Assembly (NCBI GenBank): GCA_016287765.1
Contig: JAEEWS010000002.1
Span: forward strand, 49,638-113,637
DNA from: Lachnospiraceae bacterium
GTDB taxonomy: Bacteria; Bacillota_A; Clostridia; Lachnospirales; Lachnospiraceae
DNA: 64,000 nucleotides
Direction of reading: 5' to 3'
Under the pieces are notes generated by a model. That model was not told the DNA's origin and did no database searches. It saw only the letters and a list, made by a program, of their open reading frames with translations. A program made the position numbers and the translations under genes. Of this stretch, positions 50,029-57,984 are shown one piece after another; within the stretch, counting starts at the first letter, position 1; the number at the start of each line of letters is the position of its first letter.

Positions 50029-50787
50029 TTATACGTAGTCCCTAATTCCTCTGAGCCATACCTTCATTATCAGCCTATGGGGAAGAAGCTTGCTCAACAA
50101 ATGCTCATACTTGACGAAAAATGTGCAAACGGACATATCCTTACCCCGGGCAGAGTCGCGAAGTGCCTGCAGAACGACCCGGTCGGGCGAAACAAGTCCC
50201 GGAAATTTTACAGTTTTTCCTTTGTATTCCTTCTGCAGCATGTCCGTATCGATCCAGCCCGGACAAACTGCAGTACAGGTTATGCCCTTTCCCTTCAGTT
50301 CCACGTTGAGAGCCCGGGTGTAGGAGCGCACAAATGCCTTGCCTGCGGCATAAAGATTTATGTACGGCACAGGCTGGAAGGATGAGGCGGAAGATATGTT
50401 CAGGATGCGCGATCCCTGCGTCATAAAGGGAATGGCATGATTGCAAAGCAGACACACCGCCGTGCAGTTTATATCGATCTCTTTTTCAATATCATCGTCG
50501 TCAAACTCGGTAGATCCGCCCATTTTTCCTATGCCCGCGTTGTTTACCAGCAGCCGGATGTCAGGTTTCTCCTCTTCCATAAGCCCGAACAGCTTTGAAA
50601 GCTCATCCTTTTCGCTCAGGTTACACCTAATCGGGCGAACCTTATCGCCGAACTTTGCCTTAAGCTCTCCCAGCTTTTTTTCATTTCTTGCCACCGCCCA
50701 GATCTCGTCAATGTCCTCTTTGCAGATCTCTCTTACGAACTCCTGTCCAAGTCCGCCCGTTGCACCTGTTACTATTGCGGTCTTCAT
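50029..50787 (-). CDS. Short-chain dehydrogenase/reductase
   Basis: NAD(P)-dependent oxidoreductase, 252 residues. Cofactor motif VTGATGGLGQEFV (5-17), NNAGIG (~86), catalytic Ser in NISSASS (~140) and the YAAGKAF motif (~153, Tyr-x-x-x-Lys). C-terminal part is divergent, so the substrate is unknown. Confidence 0.9.
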   Translation of the reverse strand: MKTAIVTGATGGLGQEFVREICKEDIDEIWAVARNEKKLGELKAKFGDKVRPIRCNLSEKDELSKLFGLMEEEKPDIRLLVNNAGIGKMGGSTEFDDDDIEKEIDINCTAVCLLCNHAIPFMTQGSRILNISSASSFQPVPYINLYAAGKAFVRSYTRALNVELKGKGITCTAVCPGWIDTDMLQKEYKGKTVKFPGLVSPDRVVLQALRDSARGKDMSVCTFFVKYEHLLSKLLPHRLIMKVWLRGIRDYV

Positions 50788-50859
50788 AACACATCCGCCT
50801 CCATATGCGATAGTTTTTGTAATAATTATTCTTGGTTAAGCCGTGGCCTGCGCAGGTAC

Positions 50860-51333
50860 TCACACTATGTCCGAAACCTTACAGGTCGCTGCCGTGATCA
50901 GGTCCTTGGGTGAGATCTCGATCTGGAAGCCCACCTTTCCCGCACTTACATATATATGATCAAACTCCGTCGCCGTCTCGTGTATAAACGTCGGGAACTG
51001 CTTCTTCATCCCGATGGGCGAGCAGCCGCCGTGCACATATCCCGTAAGCGGCAGCAGATCCTTTTGCTTTATCATGCTTACCGACTTTTCCCGGGAAGCC
51101 TGAGCCGCCTTTTTAAGATCCAGCTCCTTGGCCACGGGAACCACAAAAACGTAGTAGGCGCCGGATTTCCCCTGAGTTACCAAGGTTTTAAAGACCTTAT
51201 CCGGCTCCTCTCCCAGTATTCCCGCTATGTCCTCCCCGGTCAATGTGGGATCCTGCTCGTAGGTATGGCTTGTATATGCTATCCTCTTCCCGTCCAGAAC
51301 GCGCATGACATTTGTTTTTTCTTCTTTTTTCAT
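50860..51333 (-). CDS. ybaK: Cys-tRNA(Pro) deacylase (YbaK/EbsC family)
   Basis: Hydrolyses mischarged Cys-tRNA(Pro). 157 residues; typical RVLDGKRIAYTSHTYEQDP (~10), VFKTLVTQGKSGAYYVFVVP (~45-64), LTGYVHGGCSPIGMKKQFPT (~97-116, GGxSPxG motif) and KVGFQIEISPKDL. Monocistronic. The 154 bp upstream (51334-51487) hold no gene; a 13-bp match to the end of REP unit R4 (CAAAGGCTCATTT) is seen at 51344-51356. Confidence 0.93.
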   Translation of the reverse strand: MKKEEKTNVMRVLDGKRIAYTSHTYEQDPTLTGEDIAGILGEEPDKVFKTLVTQGKSGAYYVFVVPVAKELDLKKAAQASREKSVSMIKQKDLLPLTGYVHGGCSPIGMKKQFPTFIHETATEFDHIYVSAGKVGFQIEISPKDLITAATCKVSDIV

Positions 51334-51487
51334 TTCAACCTCCGCAAAGGCTCATTTCTTCCCTTCCAGCATGGCATACACTCAGGTATCCTTCTCCTCA
51401 ATTTCCCCTCATCGACAGTCTGATTTATAACACACAGTAAGCTACAGGTGTTAAAGAATAAACTCCACAACCACTCCTGCCAAAACA

Positions 51488-51767
51488 CATCGGGATTTCA
51501 AAATCCTTGATTTCCGATGCGCATTTTTCCTTCTTGCTTTCCTAAAACACATCGGGATTTCAAAAAACCTGATTTCCGATGTACTTTTCTCCTTCTTGCT
51601 TCCAAAAAACGCATCGGGATTTCAAAAAACCTGATTTCCGATGTACTTTTCTCCTTCTTGCTTCCAAAAAACACATCGGGATTTCAAAAAACCCGATTTC
51701 CGATGCACTTTTTTCCTTCTTGCTTCCAAAAAACACATCGGGATTTCAAAATCCTTGATTTCCGATG
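51488..51767 (-). repeat. Five-unit hairpin array, exact 62-bp period
   Basis: Stems CATCGG / CCGATG start at 51488, 51550, 51612, 51674 and 51736, exactly 62 bp apart. The interior is GATTTCAAAA..CCTGATTT; units 1 and 5 share TCAAAATCCTTGATTTCC, units 2 and 3 TCAAAAAACCTGATTTCC. On the minus strand each hairpin is followed by TGTTTTTTGG, like a terminator. The fifth unit overlaps the last codons and stop of rlmD. Confidence 0.92.
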
Positions 51768-53185
51768 TTTTCCCTGCGTTCGAGAAGCACGCAGGTCTCC
51801 ACATGCATACTATGGCAGAACTGGTCCACGGCGCAGGCCTTTTGGAGGGTGTAGCCGCGGGAGGCGAGATACTTCACGTCCCGGCCCAGGGTGGCGGGAT
51901 CGCAGGAAACATATACGATGCGGGAAGGTGACATCTTTACTACGGTGTCCAGAAGCTTCTCATCGCAGCCCTTGCGAGGCGGGTCAACAACGACCACATC
52001 GCACTTTTCAGCATCAGTTAAATCACGATTTAACCGAGGAAGTGCATCCTCGGCTGCACCGCAAAAGAACTCCGCATTGGTAATATTATTGATGCGGGCA
52101 TTTTCTTTGGCATTTTCTATAGCCTGGGGAACGATCTCCACTCCGTATATTTTTTTTGCCTTTCTGGCAAGAAAGAGAGAAATGGTACCTATACCGCAGT
52201 AAAGATCCCAGACCGTCTCTTTCCCTGAGAGATCCGCATATTCCAGCGCCTTATCGTATAGTTTTCTCGTCTGTACGGGATTAACCTGATAAAAAGACAA
52301 AGGTGAGATCCTGAATATAACATCCCCGATCATATCATTTATATACAGAGGGCCGTATACGGGATACAGTTTATCCCCAAGGATCACGTTTGTGTTTTTG
52401 GTATTTACATTTATGCACAGGGATACGAATTTAAAGCCCAGCTTAACAGCGTCCTCAGATATACTCTTTACAAGGGTTTGAGCCATTTCCGAGCCGGCCT
52501 TCCACTTATTAAGTTCCTTGCCTTTGGCATTGATCACAAGACAGACCATCACCTCTCCGGTGGAAAATCCCGTCCTGATCAGACAATGTCTCAGCTCACC
52601 TTTTCCCACCATTTCGTCGTAGGGTGCAATGTTAAATCTTGATATAACCTCCCTTAAATCCTTTAAAACAGCGGCGCAGAGAGGTTTTTCTATTTCGCAG
52701 GCATCATTCTCTATTATGTTGTGGGAATGGTAGGCATAAAAGCCTATCCTGGGATTTCCGTCCCTGTCGATGCCTACCGGATACTGGGCCTTATTGCGAT
52801 AATGCCAGGGTTCTTCCATCCCGATGATACCTTCAAAGCAACCTTCCAGGCTCTCGGGATTGACGCCGCCGATCCTGGTCAGGCAATCAAACACTTTCTT
52901 TTTCTTTATCTCCAGCTGTTTTTCATAGGACAGCTGCTGGATCTGGCAGCCTCCGCAACGGGAAGCCACAGGGCATCTGGGTTCCACTCTGTCGGGGGAG
53001 GAGGTCAGGATCTTTTCGATCTTAGCATAGCCTAGATTCTTTTTCACCTTAAGGACATGTGCCTCTACCACATCTCCGGGCACACCACCCTTTACAAACA
53101 AAGTGAAGCCATCGACTTTGCCGATGCCTTCACCTTCTGTTCCAAGATCTGTTATATTAACCTTTACAATCTCATTCTTATTCAT
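51746..53185 (-). CDS. rlmD: 23S rRNA (uracil-C5)-methyltransferase, RlmD/RumA family
   Basis: Methylates a uracil C5 in 23S rRNA using SAM; carries a [4Fe-4S] cluster. 479 residues. TRAM domain 1-60; cluster Cys in EPRCPVASRCGGCQIQQLSY (~69-88) plus a further Cys ~162; SAM motif VWDLYCGIGTISLFLA (~325), DPPRKGCDEKLLD (~400) with catalytic Cys in RIVYVSCDPATLGRD (~425). The last residues (RRENIGNQGF) are encoded by the hairpin array. Its start overlaps yhaM by 8 bp. Confidence 0.94.
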   Translation of the reverse strand: MNKNEIVKVNITDLGTEGEGIGKVDGFTLFVKGGVPGDVVEAHVLKVKKNLGYAKIEKILTSSPDRVEPRCPVASRCGGCQIQQLSYEKQLEIKKKKVFDCLTRIGGVNPESLEGCFEGIIGMEEPWHYRNKAQYPVGIDRDGNPRIGFYAYHSHNIIENDACEIEKPLCAAVLKDLREVISRFNIAPYDEMVGKGELRHCLIRTGFSTGEVMVCLVINAKGKELNKWKAGSEMAQTLVKSISEDAVKLGFKFVSLCINVNTKNTNVILGDKLYPVYGPLYINDMIGDVIFRISPLSFYQVNPVQTRKLYDKALEYADLSGKETVWDLYCGIGTISLFLARKAKKIYGVEIVPQAIENAKENARINNITNAEFFCGAAEDALPRLNRDLTDAEKCDVVVVDPPRKGCDEKLLDTVVKMSPSRIVYVSCDPATLGRDVKYLASRGYTLQKACAVDQFCHSMHVETCVLLERRENIGNQGF

Positions 53186-54128
53186 ATTTTCCTGTTTTTC
53201 TCACATTGGATTCAAAATTCCTCTGGAAGCCCAGCCAGCCTTCATCGCTCTGAGCCGTGTCGAAAAGCTCGCCCAGTGCCTCCATCTTGGCGTCCATATC
53301 GTCCGCCATGCTGAGGGCAAGAGCTTCAGCTAAAGCCGGCTTCTTGGGTGATCCGTATTCCAGTTTTCCGTGATGAGCAAGGATGCAATGAAGTATCTCA
53401 TTACGAAGCTTCTGAGGAAACCCTTCTATAAGGTCGATCTTCTTACCGACAAATTCCGCGCCCATGTAGATATGCCCCAGAAGTTGTCCTTCGTCAGTAT
53501 AGTCATTTTCCGGAAGCCCGGAAAGTTCCTCAATTTTTCCGATATCATGGAGCATGGCCGATGTCAGCAATACATCCCTGTTTAGAATGGGATAATTATC
53601 TGCAAAAGCTATGCAATTTCTTGTAACGGAAAGGGTGTGTTCCAGGAGTCCCCCTCTGAAAGCATGATGTATCTGCTTGGCGGCAGTGTGCTCACTGAAA
53701 GCCTTTGCCACTGCCTTATCGTTTATAAACACGCTTTCCAGAAGAGTCTTAAGCCAGGAGGTCTTGATCGTGGAGATTATATCCATCAGTTCTCTGTACA
53801 TGGTGCCCACGTTTTTGCCGGAAGAAGGCACATAATCTTCCGGATTGTACTCTCCTTCGTTGCACTTCCTGAGGCGGTTTATGATGACTTGAAGCCTTTG
53901 ATTAAAGAGGTTTGTGTTACCTTCTATGTACACATAATCTCCGGAATCAAACTCAGATACCCCCTGATTATTGGTGTTCCAGATCTTTCCGTCCACCGTT
54001 CCTGTCTTGTCCCCAAGGGTAAGCGCAAAATAATCATCACCCGACTTTTTCTTGCCCACCTCTTTTTTTCTGCAAAGGTAGATCCCGCTGACGCAGTCTC
54101 CTTCGCGAATATCTTTGATATACTTCAT
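53178..54128 (-). CDS. yhaM: 3'-5' exoribonuclease YhaM family (OB fold + HD)
   Basis: RNA/DNA exonuclease, 316 residues, typical length. N-terminal OB fold (DYFALTLGDKTGTVDGKIWN, ~28) and HD domain: HHAFRGGLLEHTLSV (~150), LLTSAMLHDIGKIEELSG (~185; HD metal motif), LRNEILHCILAHHGKLEYGS (~238). All metal-binding His/Asp present. Operon with rlmD. Confidence 0.92.
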   Translation of the reverse strand: MKYIKDIREGDCVSGIYLCRKKEVGKKKSGDDYFALTLGDKTGTVDGKIWNTNNQGVSEFDSGDYVYIEGNTNLFNQRLQVIINRLRKCNEGEYNPEDYVPSSGKNVGTMYRELMDIISTIKTSWLKTLLESVFINDKAVAKAFSEHTAAKQIHHAFRGGLLEHTLSVTRNCIAFADNYPILNRDVLLTSAMLHDIGKIEELSGLPENDYTDEGQLLGHIYMGAEFVGKKIDLIEGFPQKLRNEILHCILAHHGKLEYGSPKKPALAEALALSMADDMDAKMEALGELFDTAQSDEGWLGFQRNFESNVRKTGKYE

Positions 54129-54218
54129 AAAAAGCCTTTCTAAACTGTTATTTTTATTGGGTTGATAAAATATATGCCTTATATTGCCCGACCCGGCATA
54201 TACATACTCTGCCCTTTA

Positions 54219-55796
54219 TTATTTGGCACCCAGGATCACATAGGCCGACATTTCCTTAAAACCTCCCGCATAGCTTCTTACATATGATACATTCAGAGCC
54301 TGGGTAGCAAAGGAAGAAGACAGCACGTCCATGAATTCCTCCATGTTGGACACACTCTGTCCGTTAATGGCGGTTATCACATCTCCTGCTCTGAGTCCGG
54401 CGGTGTAAGCCGGCGAAGCGGCCATGACCTGATTCAGGAAAATGCCGTATTCAACACTACCCTTATACTTTATTTTCCTGGGCAGGGCATTGGCAAGGAT
54501 CCCGAAGTAAACGCCGTGTCCTCCGTTCAAAAGGATGTTAAGCTCATCCTCAAGGGCACAGAGGGTTATGAAGCAGGGTAAGGTGTCCTCGGCATCCGCC
54601 TTTATGGTATGGGTAAGTATCCCCAGAACCTTACCGTCCATGTTAAAAGCAAACCCGCTGGCGCCGGAGTAATTAAGCCAATCGGTGGTAAAGTAGCAGA
54701 TTTCCGCGTCCTTTACCTCATAGTGGTTATTTCTTGAACTTATGAGTCCGAAAGAAAGCGAATCGGGATATCCGTTGGCACGCCCCAGTTCAAACACGGG
54801 GCTCCCCACCTTTATCTCCTCTTCTTCGCACATTACCGCGTATTGCATGCCCTCAAGCTTTTCCTGATCCAGTGAGGAAATGGCCACGCCTATTATAGCA
54901 AGCCCCAGATCCTTGTCATAGTTATAAATCTCGCCCGGATAGGCCTTTTCGTCCCCTTCAAAGGTCACTTCCACCGACGCTGAATCTTCTATGGAAAGGT
55001 AATCCGTAAGTATCAATATATCCACACCGTCCTGATTCAGGATCAAGCCGGTGGTATTCGTCCTTATCTCATATATATTACCAAGGAAATCCGTTCCCGT
55101 ACTGATACCGTCTACAGAAGCAATGCTCCCTTTTACATCTTCGGTAACGCTCATGACCTCTTCCATGAATTTCACATAGGAATAAACCGGTTTTTCATCA
55201 TCTCCATCCTTCTTGCCCGGATCCATTCCTTCTACGGGGGTAGGAGTGGGAGTAAGTTCTGCTGTCTGTGTGGTTTCAGCTCCCGGAGTTGGCACAGGAG
55301 TCTCCGTGACCGTTCCCGAAGGAGTAACATCAACACCGGGGGTAGCACTTGCTTCCGGTGTTATCACTGCAGTAACCTGAGGTGTTCCGGAAGGTTCCGG
55401 CGTAGTCTTTACTGCATGGGTTGGAGTTACGGCCACAGTAGGCGTAGGCGTCGCCAAAACTCTCGGGGTCAGTGTAGCACGGCTTACTATCGGCGTGGCA
55501 GAGGGCTTGGGCAATGGTGTGGGGGTCTTATCCTTATAGACATATACCGTCTCTCTGTAAACAGGTATCTCTATCCCCAATATTTCCACCAATGCATCCC
55601 CGGAGACCAGGAAAAAGTATCTGGCAACAACGCCGAAGACGGTGGCACAAAGTATTACAAAAATGAAGGTGATAAGTCTCCTGAACCACTTCTTTTTGCG
55701 TTTACTTACTATCTTCTCGGTAATAAACTGCTGCTCTTCCGAGGTAGTATTGTCTGTATTTTTGCTATTTTCATCAAATTCGGTGAACTCTGACAT
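54219..55796 (-). CDS. Membrane-anchored HtrA-like pseudoprotease with PDZ domain
   Basis: 525 residues: acidic cytosolic tail, basic stop (SKRKKKWFRR), TM ~41-64, a Thr/Pro-rich extracytoplasmic linker (90-190), trypsin-like domain ~215-425 and PDZ ~428-525 (AYTAGLRAGDVITAINGQSV). Compared with HtrA (LTNxHV), the His block reads ILTDYLSI: the catalytic His is Leu267. Asp296 (DKDLGLAI) and Ser380 (SGASGFAFN, for GNSGGPLxN) remain, but the oxyanion loop differs. It should not cleave peptides in the usual way and may bind unfolded C-termini. Last gene of the response regulator-kinase operon. Confidence 0.85.
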   Translation of the reverse strand: MSEFTEFDENSKNTDNTTSEEQQFITEKIVSKRKKKWFRRLITFIFVILCATVFGVVARYFFLVSGDALVEILGIEIPVYRETVYVYKDKTPTPLPKPSATPIVSRATLTPRVLATPTPTVAVTPTHAVKTTPEPSGTPQVTAVITPEASATPGVDVTPSGTVTETPVPTPGAETTQTAELTPTPTPVEGMDPGKKDGDDEKPVYSYVKFMEEVMSVTEDVKGSIASVDGISTGTDFLGNIYEIRTNTTGLILNQDGVDILILTDYLSIEDSASVEVTFEGDEKAYPGEIYNYDKDLGLAIIGVAISSLDQEKLEGMQYAVMCEEEEIKVGSPVFELGRANGYPDSLSFGLISSRNNHYEVKDAEICYFTTDWLNYSGASGFAFNMDGKVLGILTHTIKADAEDTLPCFITLCALEDELNILLNGGHGVYFGILANALPRKIKYKGSVEYGIFLNQVMAASPAYTAGLRAGDVITAINGQSVSNMEEFMDVLSSSFATQALNVSYVRSYAGGFKEMSAYVILGAK

Positions 55797-55813
55797 GTTC
55801 CCTCGCTTTCTGC

Positions 55814-57229
55814 CTATTCGGCAGATTTCAAAGTGAAGATGAATTCCGTCCCCACGCCTTCGGTACTCACTACCGAAATATTCTGATCGTGGGCCTTAAT
55901 GATCTCCTTAACTATGGAAAGTCCAAGACCGGAGCCTTTCTTGTCGCGGCCGCGGGAGGCATCGCTCTTGTAGAATCTCTCCCAGACCTTATTTATGGAC
56001 TCCTTGGGTATACCAACACCGTAATCCTTTACGGTCACATACACCTTGTGTCCCTTTTCTTCCGTGGTTATCTTAATGCTGGAATCCGAATTGGAAAACT
56101 TGACCGCGTTATCCAAAAGGTTATAAATGACCTGCTGGATCCTTCCCTCATCGGCCTCTACAAAAGTTTCCTTTTGAGAAAAGACCAGATTTAAAACCAG
56201 TTTTTTCTTTTTAAAGGTTCCTTCAAAGGTCAGAGCGATCTGCCTTATCATCTTGTTTATATCAAACACTGACAGGCTGAGCATAAGCCCGTTATCATCT
56301 ATGTTGTTAAGCTGAAGAAGGTTGGACGTGAGCTTTGTCAACCTGTCCGTTTCATACAAAAGAATATCAAAATACTTTTCCTGATCCGCTGTCTCTATAG
56401 TACCGTCTTTCATAGCTTCCAGATAGCCTCTGATGGATGTTAAAGGCGACCTGAAATCATGGGATACATTGGACAGGAACTTTCTTTGTACCTCATCGGA
56501 GTTGTTAAGCTTGTCACCCATGTATCGGATACTGCCTCCCAGCTCCGCCAGTTCCTTGGGATAGCTCACCTTAAACTCACCCCTGAAATTGTTTTCCATA
56601 TATTCCTTTGTCTGCTTTGTCAGCTTGGTCACCGGATGTACGGAATAGAAATACAGGAGTACAAAAGCAGCTGCCAAAAAGGGAATAAAGATCAGATAGC
56701 ATATATTTACGAAATCCGAATAGTAAACTCCCTCCGCATATATGGAGCTCATGGTGGTCATAACGCAAAGATAGCCCGAAACCGTGTAATTGTACATAAT
56801 GGGTACGGACACACACAGCATGGGATCAGGTATATACTTCGGAACAACAAAATCTTTCTCGGCGTTATCCGCCATAAGCTGAGGAGCCGAAGTCCCCAGG
56901 GCCACATAAATGGCATTCTGCTTTCTGTTGGTGGTGGTATCGGCCACGACCAGTCCGTTTTTTGAAAGCATCAGTATACGGGTATCGGTCATCTCCGCCG
57001 CTATATTCAGGGTGGAGACCACCTCTTCCTGCGCCCAGGTGGAAACATAATATTCGGAAAGATATTTGTTGATTATATCATTTGCTTCAGTATATAGCTC
57101 CGCTGTCTTGGATTCCACCAGTTTCTTTTCGGTGAAATCCAACCCTACTGTGTTTAACAGGATCATCATCAGAACCACGAGAGTGATCAATATTAAACTG
57201 TATTTCAGCAAAACGGAAGCTTGTCTCAT
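55814..57229 (-). CDS. Sensor histidine kinase (WalK/ResE type)
   Basis: 471 residues: TM1 (~8-28), extracytoplasmic domain ~30-165 (PAS-like, TRILMLSKNGLVVADTTT), TM2 ~170-195, HAMP, HisKA with SNVSHDFRSPLTSIRGYLEA (His ~251), HATPase with IYNLLDNAVKFSN, DYGVGIP and GSGLGLSI. Its ATG shares one base with the response regulator stop (TAATG), so they are translated together. Signal unknown. Confidence 0.94.
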   Translation of the reverse strand: MRQASVLLKYSLILITLVVLMMILLNTVGLDFTEKKLVESKTAELYTEANDIINKYLSEYYVSTWAQEEVVSTLNIAAEMTDTRILMLSKNGLVVADTTTNRKQNAIYVALGTSAPQLMADNAEKDFVVPKYIPDPMLCVSVPIMYNYTVSGYLCVMTTMSSIYAEGVYYSDFVNICYLIFIPFLAAAFVLLYFYSVHPVTKLTKQTKEYMENNFRGEFKVSYPKELAELGGSIRYMGDKLNNSDEVQRKFLSNVSHDFRSPLTSIRGYLEAMKDGTIETADQEKYFDILLYETDRLTKLTSNLLQLNNIDDNGLMLSLSVFDINKMIRQIALTFEGTFKKKKLVLNLVFSQKETFVEADEGRIQQVIYNLLDNAVKFSNSDSSIKITTEEKGHKVYVTVKDYGVGIPKESINKVWERFYKSDASRGRDKKGSGLGLSIVKEIIKAHDQNISVVSTEGVGTEFIFTLKSAE

Positions 57230-57957
57230 TAATCAACCTCGAATTTATAACCAACTCCCCAAACCGTGGAAAGTTTCCAATTGCTGCCATCCTTGATCTT
57301 TTCTCTGAGACGTTTAACATGAACATCCACTGTTCTTGTGTCTCCGGGATATTCGTATCCCCAGATCTTATCCAACAATTGCTCTCTGGTAAATACTCTG
57401 TTGGGATTCGCCGCAAGGTAATAGAGCAGTTCCAGTTCCTTGGGAGGCATCTCCAGCTTTTTCCCATTGTAGACCACTGTATAATTGGTGTGATTCACAG
57501 CCAGGCCGTCATATTGTACAAACTCACCCGCATCCGCATTGGGTGCGACATTGGCAGAAGCCGCCACGCCCTGACTGTTTCCCTCCTGGGAAAAACGTCT
57601 CAAGACTGCCTTGCATCTTGCAACCAACTCCTTTGAATCGAAGGGTTTCATGATATAATCATCGGCTCCCAGTTCCAGGCCCAGGACCTTGTCAAACACC
57701 TCGCCTTTAGCCGAAAGCATTATGATCGGTACATTAGAGGTCTTTCTTATCTCACGACACACTTCATATCCGTCAATGCCCGGAAGCATTATATCCAAAA
57801 GAATGAGGTTGGGATCAAAAGATCTGAACTTTTCCAATGCTTCTTCTCCGTCAGATGCGATCTCTGTGCTGTAGCATTCCTTTGTAAGATACAAAGTCAC
57901 CAGTTCTGCTATGCTCTCATCATCATCGACCACAAGAATACGTTGTTTATCCGCCAT
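57229..57957 (-). CDS. OmpR-family response regulator
   Basis: 242 residues. Receiver: VVDDDES (~9), phosphoacceptor in FDPNLILLDIMLPGIDGYEV (~Asp54), KPF. Winged-helix C-terminus: PPKELELLYYLAANPNRVFT, IWGYEYPGDTRTVDVHVKRL. Partner of the kinase downstream. Located 27 bp after mutS2. Confidence 0.95.
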   Translation of the reverse strand: MADKQRILVVDDDESIAELVTLYLTKECYSTEIASDGEEALEKFRSFDPNLILLDIMLPGIDGYEVCREIRKTSNVPIIMLSAKGEVFDKVLGLELGADDYIMKPFDSKELVARCKAVLRRFSQEGNSQGVAASANVAPNADAGEFVQYDGLAVNHTNYTVVYNGKKLEMPPKELELLYYLAANPNRVFTREQLLDKIWGYEYPGDTRTVDVHVKRLREKIKDGSNWKLSTVWGVGYKFEVD

Positions 57958-57984
57958 AGTTGCCTCCTTTTACCGATCTTAAGA

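Noticed and set aside
51344..51356. REP remnant CAAAGGCTCATTT upstream of ybaK
   Set aside because: Only 13 bp match the outer end of unit R4, and the core is absent; too short to call.
51488..51767. CRISPR-like array
   Set aside because: The repeats are palindromic hairpins joined by near-identical linkers; there are no unique spacers and no cas genes.
51517..52083. Plus-strand 188-codon frame
   Set aside because: Repetitive product of the five-unit array, then antisense to rlmD.
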